Origin: Lujinxingia litoralis
Lineage (GTDB): Bacteria > Myxococcota_A > Bradymonadia > Bradymonadales > Bradymonadaceae
DNA length: 64,000 bases
Direction of reading: 5' to 3'
NCBI RefSeq assembly: GCF_003260125.1
Contig: NZ_QHKO01000002.1
Span: 670,089-734,088 of the forward strand
In this document: piece after piece, positions 1 through 8,870 of the stretch
Numbering within the stretch: the first letter of the stretch is position 1
How the letters are laid out: each line of letters opens with the position of its first letter
The notes under the pieces: model-generated
The model's input: the letters and a program-made list of their open reading frames with translations, nothing else
What the model was told of the DNA's origin: nothing
The model's database searches: none
Made by a program: the position numbers and the translations under genes

Positions 1-534
1 GGGGCTCAGCGAGAGGGAACGCAGGTAGAGGCTTCGAGCATCCTTGAGGGGGATGGCGCGCTGGTCCCAGAGGCTCGCCCAGGCCAGGTTGTTGGCCATG
101 GTTCCGGTTCGCTGAACCTGCACGTTTTGGAGGCCGCGTTGCAGGGTGTCGATGGCCTGGCCGTAGAGCCCTTGCTCAATGAGGTGGTAGCCCTGGATGT
201 TGAAGAGGACTTCGGAGCGTGGGTAGTGGGTGAGCGCTTCCTGAGTAATCTCGACGACGCTGCTGGATTGGGCCTGCTGCTCAAAGCAGAGGGCGTAGTG
301 GATCCAGGCGTTCTCAGACCAGTTATGCTGATCGTTGCCAAAGTGATCGAAGACCACATCGCAGGAGGCGTTGGACGCGATGGTCTGGTCCGGCGAGAGG
401 TCGGCCCGGTTAAGGTCGGAGGATTTTGCCGAGTGGTATGCGGCAGTTCCCAGGACGGTAAAAACGTAGAGCGAGACGACAGCGACGGTGGCTGGCGCCG
501 CGCTGGTGAGGATCGTCCGAGGGGTGATAGCCAT
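1..534 (-). CDS. TPR-like membrane-anchored protein, 3' end cut by window edge
   Basis: The frame is open from an ATG at 534 to the window edge, giving 178 residues with no stop. An AAGGAGAT ribosome binding site sits just upstream. Residues 8-32 form one hydrophobic segment (signal anchor), followed by a short Asp/Ser-rich stretch. From about residue 75 there are helix pairs of tetratricopeptide type, with motifs such as NAWIHYALCFEQQ, VLFNIQGYHLIEQGLYGQAI and NNLAWASLWDQ. Such repeats mediate protein-protein contacts; the partner is not visible here. The anchor places the repeats outside the cytoplasmic membrane or tethers them to it. The C-terminus lies beyond position 1, so total length and any later domain are unknown. 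The reading is secure because composition and repeat pattern fit only this frame. Confidence 0.75.
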   Translation of the reverse strand, partial: MAITPRTILTSAAPATVAVVSLYVFTVLGTAAYHSAKSSDLNRADLSPDQTIASNASCDVVFDHFGNDQHNWSENAWIHYALCFEQQAQSSSVVEITQEALTHYPRSEVLFNIQGYHLIEQGLYGQAIDTLQRGLQNVQVQRTGTMANNLAWASLWDQRAIPLKDARSLYLRSLSLSP

Positions 535-810
535 AGCCAAATCTCCTTGCGCTAACTGGGTCCAGAACTCGCCGGCGATGCGACCTTAAAAAGATAGAGG
601 AATGGCCGAGTTAACTCAAACTGCGGGGCGCATTTCTCTGAGAGGTGCCCGCGGCAGGCATGCAATGCCAGGATTGAACCTAAGCGGCGATGGCGTCAGT
701 TCCAGTCGGCAGGGCAACGAAAGACGCGGTGCGGGCACCTGAGAAAAGCAACGGGGACTGTTTGGAGATTTGTTCCCCGGGGAGAGCCGATCCGAAGGGG
801 GCGCTGGCGG

Positions 811-2211
811 TTATTCGGGATCAGGTTCGGCCCAGCCTTCGATGTTGCGCTGGCGGCCGCGGGCCACGCCCAGGGCGCGGTCAGGGACGTCTTCGGTGAG
901 TGTGGAGCCGGCGCCTACGTAGGCGCCGGCGCCGATCGAGATCGGTGCAACCAGCGCGGTGTTGGAGCCGATGAACGCGCCGGGTCCGATGGTGGTGCGG
1001 TGCTTGTTTTTGCCGTCGTAGTTGCAGGTGATGGTGCCGGCTCCGACGTTGGCGCCGGCGCCCACCTGTGCGTCGCCCAGGTAGGTCAGGTGGCTGGCTT
1101 TGGCGCCTTCTTCCATGCGGGATTTTTTGATTTCGACAAAGTTGCCAACCTTGCATCCGGGGCCGATGTCGGCGCCGGGGCGAAGGTGCGCAAAGGGGCC
1201 GATGCTGGCGTCGGCCTCAACCCGGGCCTGATTGAGGTAGCAGTGAGCGAGCAGGCGCGCGCCGGGGCCGATGTGGCTGTCGGTGATGCGGCAGCCCTGC
1301 TCAATGTAGGCGCCGGAGGCGATGTGGGAGGTTCCGCAGATGGAGACGTCGGGCTCCAGCACCACGTCGGGTTCCAGCGTGGCGGTGGGCTCGATGAGGG
1401 TGCGCGCCGGGTCGATGAGGGTGACACCGGCCTTCATCCAGCGCTCCAGGGTGCGGGTGCGCACGTAGGCGGTAGCGCGGGCTAGATCGAGGCGGTCGTT
1501 GACCCCCTGGATAAGCTCCGGGGTGGGCACCGGCCAGGCCCGGGCTTGCTCTTTGCGGGCGGCCAGGGCTACCAGATCGGTCAGGTAGTACTCGTTTTGG
1601 GCGTTGTTGGTGCCGGCTTCCATGATGGCCGGGATGGCTTCACGCAAGAAGGAGGTGCGGGCCAGGTAGATGCCGGCGTTGATCTCGGTGATGAGGCGCT
1701 GATCTTCGGAGGCGTCTTTGTACTCGACGATGGCGCTTAAGTGCCCGTTGGTCGAGCGGATGATGCGACCGTAGGAGGCCGGATCTTTGAGGATCGCGGT
1801 CATCACCGCGAGGTCGCAACCCGACGCGGCCGCAGCGTTGATGAAGTCGCGCAGAGTTTGGGCGTCGAGGTTGGGAACATCGCCCGAGAGAATGAGCGTG
1901 TAGGGGAGGTCGGGGTCCAGGGCGTCCAGGGCGCAGGCGACCGCGTGGGCCGTGCCGAGTTGCTCGTTCTGCACGGCCACGCGGATCTGATCGGCGTAGG
2001 GTTGGGCGTTGAGCCAGGCTTCGACCCGTTCGCGCTGATGCCCCAGAATGGGGATGATCTGCCTGGAGCCGGCGGCCAACGCCGCCTGGGTGACGTGACC
2101 GAGGAGCGGCGTGCCCAGGAGAGGGTGGAGCACCTTGATGGTGTCCGAGCGCATGCGCGTGCCCATGCCGGCGGCGAGGATCAGCGACTGAAAGGGGGTC
2201 GAAGGGGTCAT
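811..2211 (-). CDS. glmU: Bifunctional UDP-GlcNAc pyrophosphorylase / glucosamine-1-phosphate acetyltransferase
   Basis: This cytoplasmic enzyme makes UDP-N-acetylglucosamine for peptidoglycan and lipopolysaccharide. Its C-terminal half acetylates glucosamine-1-phosphate with acetyl-CoA and its N-terminal half couples the product to UTP. The 466 residues match the usual family length. The nucleotidyltransferase signature LILAAGMGTRMRS is at residues 10-22, followed by GDVPNLD near 110. The second half is a left-handed beta-helix of hexapeptide repeats with the diagnostic KASHLTYLGDA and GAGTITCNYDGKNKH motifs. The ATG at 2211 places the signature at the expected distance from the N-terminus. 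The gene stands 91 bp downstream of add on the same strand, so cotranscription is possible. The identification is very secure. Confidence 0.97.
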   Translation of the reverse strand: MTPSTPFQSLILAAGMGTRMRSDTIKVLHPLLGTPLLGHVTQAALAAGSRQIIPILGHQRERVEAWLNAQPYADQIRVAVQNEQLGTAHAVACALDALDPDLPYTLILSGDVPNLDAQTLRDFINAAAASGCDLAVMTAILKDPASYGRIIRSTNGHLSAIVEYKDASEDQRLITEINAGIYLARTSFLREAIPAIMEAGTNNAQNEYYLTDLVALAARKEQARAWPVPTPELIQGVNDRLDLARATAYVRTRTLERWMKAGVTLIDPARTLIEPTATLEPDVVLEPDVSICGTSHIASGAYIEQGCRITDSHIGPGARLLAHCYLNQARVEADASIGPFAHLRPGADIGPGCKVGNFVEIKKSRMEEGAKASHLTYLGDAQVGAGANVGAGTITCNYDGKNKHRTTIGPGAFIGSNTALVAPISIGAGAYVGAGSTLTEDVPDRALGVARGRQRNIEGWAEPDPE

Positions 2212-2302
2212 GGCTCTCCCGTGTAGGAAAAGCGCCGGGCTCTTCGACGGCCGCTGCCCGACGGTGGGTTAGATGCAAGCGCCAGGGCGCTGAAGACAGG
2301 TG

Positions 2303-3535
2303 TTATTCGGCCGGAGTGGGCTGCTCGGTGTCGGTTTCGCTCGGAGCGTCGGTGTCGGGGGCTTCGGCGCGCTGATCCTCGGGCTGGATCGGGTAGATGG
2401 TGGGGGTGCGGGCGTCGGCGCTGGCTTTTTGGAAGGCGATTTCCTGGGCGACGCGAGGATCGGTGATGGCCTTTTCGCCCGAGGTGGTTTCGAAGTCGCG
2501 GACCAGGGCGTCGAATTCGGCGCAGGCCTGGGCGGTGACGGTGCGCTTTTTGCGGTAGGGCATGAACGCCGATTTAAAGCCGTCGATCATCAGTTTGCGC
2601 AGGTCACCGATGTTGAGATCGTAGTGCTGGACCGCGCGCCAGTACTCGTCGGTCATGGTGGTATCGGTGATCAGGCGGTTGTCGGTGTTGATCGTGCAGC
2701 GCAGGCCGTAGCTCATGTAGAAGGGCAGCGGGTGGGATTCAAAGCTCTTGGCCGCGCGGGTCTGCACGTTGCTGGTCAGGCAGACTTCCAGCGGGATGCG
2801 CAGATCGTTGACGAAGTTGAGCAGGTCGCCGTCTTCGCGAAGGCGGGTGCCGTGACCGATGCGGTGGGCGCCGCCCATATGAATGGCCTGGTGGACGGAT
2901 TCCGGGCCGTAGGCTTCGCCGGCGTGAATGGTGAGGTTCACGTTGTTGTTGCGGATCAGGTAGAAGGCCTCGCGGTAGTCCTTGGCCGGGTTGTCGGCTT
3001 CGGCGCCGGCGAGGTCAAAGCCGACGACGCCGCGGTTTTTGAAGGCCACACAGAGTTCGGCCATGCGCAGCGAGCTCTCCGGGGTCATGTGTCGGATGCC
3101 GCAGATGATCTGTCCGCTCATCAAACCGTAGCGCCGCTTGGCTTCGCGCAGGCCCTCGGCGACCGCTTCGACGATGACCGGGTAGGAGAGCCCGTTGCGG
3201 GTATGGAGGAGCGGTGAGTAGCGCACCTCCATGTATTTGACGTTTTCGCGGGCGGCGTCTTCGCCCAGTTCAAAGGCCGCGCGGTAGAGGGACTCCTCGG
3301 TCTGCATGACGCTTAAGGTGACGTCGAAAGCTTTGAGGTAGTCGGTGAGGTCTTCGCAGATGGCGCCGATGTTGATCGCCCGGGCCAGTTCGTCTTCGGA
3401 CTGAGGGTTGCCCGGCAGAGCGATGCCTTCTTTTTCGGCCAACTCAAGGATGGTGGAGAGCCGCATACTGCCGTCGAGGTGGACGTGCAGGTCGGTTTTG
3501 GGCATGCGGTGGATAAAGTCACGAGTGATTTTCAT
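2303..3535 (-). CDS. add: Adenosine deaminase
   Basis: Converts adenosine and deoxyadenosine to inosine and deoxyinosine in purine salvage. Zinc-ligand and catalytic motifs are all present: TDLHVHLDGS near residue 14 (HxH), IHAGEAYG, IGHGTRL and INTDNRLITD. The second Asp of the classical TDD pair is Asn here (TDN), a form I recall from actinobacterial-type adenosine deaminases, so it is probably not a defect. At 410 residues the protein is longer than the usual 330-350. The excess is a C-terminal tail after about residue 370, rich in Ala, Asp, Glu, Pro and Thr and probably disordered. The ATG start gives MKITRDFIHRMPKTDLHVH, typical for the family. glmU follows on the same strand. Confidence 0.95.
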   Translation of the reverse strand: MKITRDFIHRMPKTDLHVHLDGSMRLSTILELAEKEGIALPGNPQSEDELARAINIGAICEDLTDYLKAFDVTLSVMQTEESLYRAAFELGEDAARENVKYMEVRYSPLLHTRNGLSYPVIVEAVAEGLREAKRRYGLMSGQIICGIRHMTPESSLRMAELCVAFKNRGVVGFDLAGAEADNPAKDYREAFYLIRNNNVNLTIHAGEAYGPESVHQAIHMGGAHRIGHGTRLREDGDLLNFVNDLRIPLEVCLTSNVQTRAAKSFESHPLPFYMSYGLRCTINTDNRLITDTTMTDEYWRAVQHYDLNIGDLRKLMIDGFKSAFMPYRKKRTVTAQACAEFDALVRDFETTSGEKAITDPRVAQEIAFQKASADARTPTIYPIQPEDQRAEAPDTDAPSETDTEQPTPAE

Positions 3536-3765
3536 AGTGCCATCCTTTTCTAAAGTGCGGGCCGGCGTGCGCGGGGGCGCGGGCGCGTCGCGAAGTTGCA
3601 GAGTTCTACTGATAGTACCGGGATTTGTCGAGCGCGCAGCGAGGCAGGGCCGGGCCCGGGTTAGAGGGAAGAAGGAGTGAGGTTCAGCGAAGATTCCCGA
3701 GGCATCGTCAAAGGATGTAGCGCGTTTTTAGCGGGTGGTGGAGCGCTCACTGGGGAGCATTCGGG

Positions 3766-4473
3766 TCAGTTTAGATGCGAGCGATCGGACTTTTTTGGGT
3801 CCGGGTCGCGGGAGCGTAGGAGCTTGAGGTTTCGGCGCTGACGGCGACGTATGAACGCCCGTTTGATGCGGGAGGGACGCCACAGGCCGGTGGCCAGGAT
3901 CAGGCCGGTGGCCATGCCGCCCAGGTGTCCGGCGATCGAGATGGCTTCGCGGCCGGTGAGGACAAAGAGGATGTCCAGGGCGATGAAGATCAGCAGCATG
4001 GTCTTGCCGGTGACCGGAAAGAATAGCAGGTAGAGGCGCTCGTTCCAGTGGCGCCAGGCGTAGGCGGCCACCACCCCCATAACCGCGCCGGAGTAACCCA
4101 GGGTGGGGAAGTTGGTGGAGAAGAGGATCTGGCTGAGCAGGATCGTCACCCCGCCGCCCAGCGCGCAGAAGAGGTTAAAGGTCCACCAGCGCCGGGAGGA
4201 CCAGCTCTGGTCGAGTTCCGCGCCGAACATCCAGAGCACGAAGCCGTTGAAGAGCAGGTGTGTGAAGTCGGCATGCCAGAGGGCGTAGGTGAGCAGCGTC
4301 CATACCTGCCCCTGATTCAGGACCGCCTGGCGGGAGATGAGCATGTAGTGATCGACGAAGGATGCCAGGGGGGCGATCATGACCGAGGCAAACCAGAGCA
4401 CAAAGAGCGCCAGCAGCGTGATCTTGATATTGCGGGTGAAGGGGGGCCAGTAGAACTGGAGCTGTTGCGCCAT
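3766..4473 (-). CDS. Rhomboid-family intramembrane serine protease
   Basis: A polytopic membrane protein of 235 residues with about six hydrophobic segments. The catalytic dyad of rhomboid proteases is visible: Ser128 in GYSGAVMG and His183 in AGHLGG. The supporting HADFTHLLFNGFVLWMFG stretch supplies the conserved His and Asn of transmembrane segment 2. It cleaves other membrane proteins within the bilayer; the substrate cannot be told. The ATG at 4473 is preferred over an upstream in-frame ATG at 4596, because that extension is Pro/Thr-rich noncoding-like sequence and because MAQQLQFYW leads directly into the first membrane segment. The C-terminus is strongly basic (RRRQRRNLK), as expected for a cytoplasmic tail. 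It is divergent from the RCC1 lipoprotein. Confidence 0.88.
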   Translation of the reverse strand: MAQQLQFYWPPFTRNIKITLLALFVLWFASVMIAPLASFVDHYMLISRQAVLNQGQVWTLLTYALWHADFTHLLFNGFVLWMFGAELDQSWSSRRWWTFNLFCALGGGVTILLSQILFSTNFPTLGYSGAVMGVVAAYAWRHWNERLYLLFFPVTGKTMLLIFIALDILFVLTGREAISIAGHLGGMATGLILATGLWRPSRIKRAFIRRRQRRNLKLLRSRDPDPKKSDRSHLN

Positions 4474-4782
4474 GGTGTACCTCAGAGTGGGTGCCGCAGT
4501 CGGTGTTGAGGAGTAAGTTGACCACGGAAGGGGGCGTTGACCATAGGGGAGGATTCGGGGAGTGCAAGGGGCGGGGAGTCTCGGGAGGGAGTGCACGGGT
4601 GCCAGGTAAGCGATCGGCGGGTGTACGGGGGCCGGGTGAGCGTGGCGGGGTTTTAGGCAGGCGTCCTGGAGAGGGGGGCGCGGTGCGGTTACGAATCAAA
4701 ACTTGTGTGGTGGATGGAAGACCGGGATAAGATGGGCAGTGGAATTATGTGGTCGTGGCGATGAACCCATTTGGGAGGCGAA
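4474..4782. other. Divergent intergenic region, no gene seen
   Basis: About 310 bp lie between the divergently transcribed rhomboid and RCC1-lipoprotein genes. It must carry promoters for both, but no pair of -35/-10 boxes stands out. No tRNA, small RNA fold or credible short coding frame was recognised. Confidence 0.4.
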
Positions 4783-6339
4783 ATGATGGCGAAGCGTAGT
4801 TGGATGATGGCGTTGGGACTTTCGTTGGGGTTGTGTGGGGTGTTGGGTTGTGGCGGCGATGGGGATGGGGATGGGCGAGATGATGTGGGGGTGAATGAGG
4901 ATGTGGGAGGGGAGGATGCCGGTGATGTGGGAGGGGAAGATGGCGGTGATGTGGGAGGGGAAGATGACGGCGGAGAGGACAGTGGGGATGTCGGGGGTGG
5001 CGAGCTCGGTGTGGAGGTGGCGGGGATTCCGGAAGGGAAGACCTATTTTCGCAGCGTGAGTGAGGTGGTGGTCAGCTGTGAGGAGTCTTGCGAGATCGCG
5101 TGTGGGCTTTCGCTGGATGGAGGGGCGGTGGAAGCGGTGACGTGCGCGGAAGGGGAGGCATTTGCGCTGGAGGGGCTGGCGTACGGAGCGTATCGATTTG
5201 AGGTGAGTTCGGGGGAGACGGTTGTGGCGGAGCGCTCCTTTGAGGTTCATCCTCCGGAGTGGGCGCAGGTAAGTGGTGGGGAGGGCTTTAGCTGTGCGGT
5301 GCTGCAGGATGGGCATCTGGTATGTTTTGGTGCCGGAGAAGCCGGGCAACTCGGTGATGGCGGTGCGGTGAGCCGGCTGGAGCCTGTGGTTGTGGCGGGG
5401 CGTTGGGCGGAGGTGGACGCCGGAGGGATGCATGCGTGTGCGATCGCCGAGGATGGAGCGCTTTATTGCTGGGGGAGTTCACCGAGCGGAGCGCTGGGGC
5501 TGGGTGCGGAGGCCGAAGAGCTTGTGGCGGCTCCGGAGCAGGTGGGGGAGGCCCGTGACTGGCTCAAGGTGAGTGCGGGAGCTACGCATAGTTGTGGGAT
5601 TCGGCAGGGAGGAGCGCTCTACTGCTGGGGAGATAACGCCCGGGGGGCTGTGGGGGTGGGGAATGGAGAGGATGTGCTTGCGGAGCCGGCGCCGGTGGAG
5701 GTTGCGGGCGTGACGGGCTGGCTGGATGTGAGTGCCGGGGAGGGATTTAGCTGCGCGCTCACGGCGGAGGGGGCGCTTTACTGCTGGGGGCGTACGGATG
5801 CCGGCGTTACGGGGGCGAATAACACGGATGTTTACGAGCCTCGGGCGTATGAGGGGGCGCTGAGTGCGTTGTCGCTTTCGGCTGGCAGCAGTCACGCCTG
5901 TGGCGTTGTGGACCTGGATGCGGATGATGACGTCTACTGCTGGGGTGATGGGGCGATGTATAAGCTCGGGACCGGTGAGACGCGTCGTGAGGTCTCTCCT
6001 TCTCCGCGAGCGCCAGGCGCGACTTCGCTGGTATCGGTGGTCAGCGGCCGTACGTTCACCTGTGGATTGACCGTAGACGGCGCGCTGCATTGCTGGGGAG
6101 ATAACGCCCGGGGTCAGCTGGGCTATGACCCGACCCTGGTAGGGGAGATGGTGTATCCGGCGCCGGTGGGGGAGGAGAGCTGGGAAGTTGTGGCTTCCGG
6201 GGCGCAGCATATCTGTGGGGTGAAGCTCGACGATAAGAGCCTGTGGTGCTGGGGAGATAACTCTCAGGGGCAGCTGGGTGTGGGAGTGGCGGGGGAGGAT
6301 GCGGTGTCTGATGCGCAGCCGGTCGTCTGGCCCTATTGA
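4783..6339 (+). CDS. RCC1-repeat surface lipoprotein
   Basis: A 518-residue predicted lipoprotein. The signal peptide ends in the lipobox GVLGC, followed by an Asp/Gly-rich linker containing an eight-residue repeat of the type GDVGGEDG encoded by near-identical DNA. After a short Ig-like segment (about 75-150), six to seven RCC1 blades follow, each ending in the pattern CYCWG or CWGDNARGQLG. They form a beta-propeller likely displayed at the cell surface. RCC1 propellers bind proteins or nucleotides; no ligand is suggested here. An ATG at 4783 with GGGAGG at 4773-4778 is preferred to the in-frame TTG at 4771. A second ATG at 4786 is equally well spaced. A terminator follows at 6400. A related gene is at 46734. 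Confidence 0.88.
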   Translation: MMAKRSWMMALGLSLGLCGVLGCGGDGDGDGRDDVGVNEDVGGEDAGDVGGEDGGDVGGEDDGGEDSGDVGGGELGVEVAGIPEGKTYFRSVSEVVVSCEESCEIACGLSLDGGAVEAVTCAEGEAFALEGLAYGAYRFEVSSGETVVAERSFEVHPPEWAQVSGGEGFSCAVLQDGHLVCFGAGEAGQLGDGGAVSRLEPVVVAGRWAEVDAGGMHACAIAEDGALYCWGSSPSGALGLGAEAEELVAAPEQVGEARDWLKVSAGATHSCGIRQGGALYCWGDNARGAVGVGNGEDVLAEPAPVEVAGVTGWLDVSAGEGFSCALTAEGALYCWGRTDAGVTGANNTDVYEPRAYEGALSALSLSAGSSHACGVVDLDADDDVYCWGDGAMYKLGTGETRREVSPSPRAPGATSLVSVVSGRTFTCGLTVDGALHCWGDNARGQLGYDPTLVGEMVYPAPVGEESWEVVASGAQHICGVKLDDKSLWCWGDNSQGQLGVGVAGEDAVSDAQPVVWPY

Positions 6340-6399
6340 TTGGGAGGGCGTCGGTGTGTGACGTGACCTGACGTGGCTGGCGAGCGGAGGAGAGATAGA

Positions 6400-6427
6400 G
6401 ATCGGCCCGGGAGGGCCGGTCTTTTTT
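6400..6427 (+). terminator. Rho-independent terminator after the RCC1 gene
   Basis: A nine-base-pair stem (GATCGGCCC with GGGCCGGTC, one G-T pair), loop GGGA, then six T residues. It lies 61 bp after the RCC1 stop codon. Confidence 0.85.
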
Positions 6428-6607
6428 CGTTGGGTGGCCCCGGGACGTGGAGGATGTGATCGAAGGCCTGGCACCTGGGAGAGCGTGGGGGGGGGCAGCG
6501 GGTGTCGACGGGGTGGGAGGGGGTGTGTTAGTGGCGAGGTAGCGAAGGGCGCTTGGTTGCGCGAGATCGGGGTGTCCAGACGAACTGTAGCGAGGACGGT
6601 AGAGGCG

Positions 6608-7939
6608 ATGGCGGAAGTAAAAGCGTTTCGGGGTGTGCGGTACAGCTGGGAGTCGATGCATGGGGAGGAGGCCTCGCAGGTGGTGGCGCCGCCCTATGAT
6701 GTGATCGACGAGGCGATGTTGGAGGAACTCTACCAGCGTCACCCGCAGAATGTGGTGCGGCTTGATCTGAACCGTCGGCAGGCGAGTGATAGCCCGGAGA
6801 ACAATCGCTATACGCGGGCCCGGCGCTACATGTTCGACTGGTTGGCGCAGGGGGTGATGATCGTGGAGCCGGAGCCGGCGATCTACGTTCATGTGCAGGA
6901 GTTTGAGGATGAGGCCGGTCAGGTGTATCGGCGTCAGGGGTTTATGGCGTTGGTGCGGCTGGCGGATTATGAGGAGCGGGTGGTGCTGCCGCATGAGCGA
7001 ACGCTCAAGGGGCCTAAGGCCGATCGGCTGGAGTTGATGAAGGCCACCGATGCGAACCTGAGTCAGATCTTTTTTCTGTATGATGATGAAGAAGGGGATG
7101 TGGATCGGCCGCTTTACGGGGCGATCGAGGGGGAGGCCGCGGCGCTGGATATTCGCACGGAGGATGGGATTCGACATCAGCTCTGGGCGGTGCGCGATGA
7201 GGCGGTGCAGCAGGCGGTGCAGGCCGGATTAAAGGAGCGTCCGCTGCTGATTGCGGATGGGCATCATCGCTACGAGACGGCGCTGGCGTATCGGGAGTTT
7301 CGCCGGCAGGTGGCCGAGGAGCCCGATGGAGACGCGCCCTATGAGTATGTGATGGGGTTTCTGGTCAATATGCACGATCCGGGGTTGCAGGTGTTTCCGA
7401 CGCATCGGGTGGTGCACTCGGTGGCGGGGTTTGATGGGGAGAAGCTCCGGGCGCAGTTGGAGGAGGCCGGGGTTTACCGGGTTGAAGAGCTGAGCCGGGG
7501 GCTGCTTGATGATCTGGACGCGTTGCGTGAGCGTCTGGAGGCGGCGGGAGGGGAGTATCCGAGTTTTGTGGTGGGGATGGTCGGCGGCAGCCTGCTGCTG
7601 GTGCAGTATGTGGGTGGGGTGGACTCGCCGGTCTTTGATGAGGAGACCCCCGAGGAGGTGCGACGCCTGGATGTTGCGGTGCTGCATGAGGCGATCTTCG
7701 ATCGGATGCTGGGGATCGACCGCGCGGCGCAGGAGGCCAAGTCGAATCTGGGCTATGTGAAGGGATGGGCCGAGGCGCGGGCGGCGCTCGATGAGCCGGG
7801 TCATCAGATGGTGGTGTTTATGAACGCCACCCCGGTGGAGCAGGTGAATCGGGTTTGTCTCTCGGGTGGGAAGATGCCGCAGAAGTCGACTTTCTTTTAT
7901 CCGAAGGTGTTGAGCGGGCTTGTGATCAACCTTCTTTAA
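6608..7939 (+). CDS. DUF1015-family protein
   Basis: A 443-residue cytoplasmic protein with no signal peptide or membrane segment. It carries the recognisable N-terminus of the DUF1015 family (AFRGVRYSW, then VVAPPYDVI near residue 30), the motif LIADGHHRYETAL near 210 and the C-terminal pattern GKMPQKSTFFYPK. These blocks are the family hallmarks. The biochemical function is not established to my knowledge, although the conserved His and acidic motif suggest an enzyme. The ATG at 6608 is chosen because the family begins within a few residues of the AFRG block; the longer upstream frame is Gly/Arg-rich and unlike a protein start. It is probably monocistronic, with terminators on both sides (6400 and 7967). 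Confidence 0.88.
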   Translation: MAEVKAFRGVRYSWESMHGEEASQVVAPPYDVIDEAMLEELYQRHPQNVVRLDLNRRQASDSPENNRYTRARRYMFDWLAQGVMIVEPEPAIYVHVQEFEDEAGQVYRRQGFMALVRLADYEERVVLPHERTLKGPKADRLELMKATDANLSQIFFLYDDEEGDVDRPLYGAIEGEAAALDIRTEDGIRHQLWAVRDEAVQQAVQAGLKERPLLIADGHHRYETALAYREFRRQVAEEPDGDAPYEYVMGFLVNMHDPGLQVFPTHRVVHSVAGFDGEKLRAQLEEAGVYRVEELSRGLLDDLDALRERLEAAGGEYPSFVVGMVGGSLLLVQYVGGVDSPVFDEETPEEVRRLDVAVLHEAIFDRMLGIDRAAQEAKSNLGYVKGWAEARAALDEPGHQMVVFMNATPVEQVNRVCLSGGKMPQKSTFFYPKVLSGLVINLL

Positions 7940-7966
7940 GATCTTGATGTCTCACCTGTTTTCAGG

Positions 7967-7994
7967 GCGGCGCCTTCGGGCGCCGCTTTTTTTT
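7967..7994 (+). terminator. Rho-independent terminator after the DUF1015 gene
   Basis: Perfect eight-base-pair stem GCGGCGCC/GGCGCCGC closed by a TTCG tetraloop and followed by eight T residues, 27 bp after the stop. Confidence 0.92.
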
Positions 7995-8109
7995 GAAAGA
8001 AAGGTCGGGGAAAAAGGGGGAGGGGACGCAAAGAGTGTCGAAAACGCTCGATAACAGGAGGAGTGAAGTTCTTGTGTGGGCAAGGGGACGACTCTGGCGG
8101 GTGAGCGCG

Positions 8110-8796
8110 ATGAAGATCGAATCCAACGTGGGCGCAATGGGTGGTGTGGGAGGGGAGGCTTCCGGTGCGGGAGGGGTGTCGTTGGAGGAGGGGGGCGGGG
8201 TGTTTGAGGCGTTGCTAAGGGGGGGAGAAGAGTCGGGTGATGAGCGTCTGGAGGGGGATTATTACGGGCGTGCTCTGGAAGAGGGGGCGGTCCAGCGAGG
8301 GGAGGAGGGATGGGCCGGAGCATCCGACGGGGAGCGGCTCAAGCGTGGGGAGGAGCCCGAGCCGGGGGCGATGGCGGGGGAAGAGAAGGAGGGAGGGGAG
8401 AGTGAGGCTGAAGATGTTCGGCGATTGGAAGAGGCGGTGGAGGGGCCTGCGGTGTCGGAGGTGGTGAGGGGGCCAGAGCGCCCGGGGGGCGGCGTGAATG
8501 AGTTGGCGGCGGGTGGTGGTGGGGGGCCGGAGTTGGGGGAGGTGGTGGAGCAGATGGTGCGAGCGGCCCAGGTGGGGGAGGACGCGCAGGGGCGACGGGT
8601 GATGTTTCTGGAGTTGGAGGTGCCGGGGCGAGGGATGTTGAAGGTGAGGTTGCTTCGGGAGCATGACGGGTTTTCGGTGAGGATGCGTGCCAGTGATGAG
8701 GGTTTGGCCCGGGATTTGTTGCGCTGGAAGGGGGAGATGGTGCGGGCGGCCGGGGAGCGAGGGGTGAAGTTGAATGGCGTGGCGGTGGTGTGTTGA
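8110..8796 (+). CDS. Type III secretion needle-length regulator-like protein (FliK/SctP-type C-terminus)
   Basis: 228 residues. The first two thirds are Gly/Glu-rich low-complexity sequence, probably disordered. Residues from about 155 to the end match the hook-length-control fold: strand-rich LELEVPGRGMLKVRLLREH, then RMRASDEGLARDLLRWK and a helix leading to GVKLNGVAVV. Such proteins (FliK in flagella, SctP in injectisomes) gauge rod or needle length and switch substrate specificity. A long disordered N-terminus with a compact C-domain is typical. The assignment is strengthened by the sctQ-like gene 74 bp downstream. The ATG at 8110 is chosen; GTG at 8101 is an alternative. No other T3SS export gene is in the window, so the apparatus, if present, is encoded elsewhere. 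Confidence 0.55.
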   Translation: MKIESNVGAMGGVGGEASGAGGVSLEEGGGVFEALLRGGEESGDERLEGDYYGRALEEGAVQRGEEGWAGASDGERLKRGEEPEPGAMAGEEKEGGESEAEDVRRLEEAVEGPAVSEVVRGPERPGGGVNELAAGGGGGPELGEVVEQMVRAAQVGEDAQGRRVMFLELEVPGRGMLKVRLLREHDGFSVRMRASDEGLARDLLRWKGEMVRAAGERGVKLNGVAVVC

Positions 8797-8870
8797 GGCG
8801 AATAGGCAGGCTGGGAGAGCGGAGTCGGTTGGGATGATTGGATCCAGGGTCTGGATGAGCGAGGTTTGGG

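Noticed and set aside
2303..3535. Adenosine deaminase inactivated by the TDD-to-TDN change
   Set aside because: The NTDNRL form is, as far as I recall, usual in one branch of the family and all zinc ligands are present.
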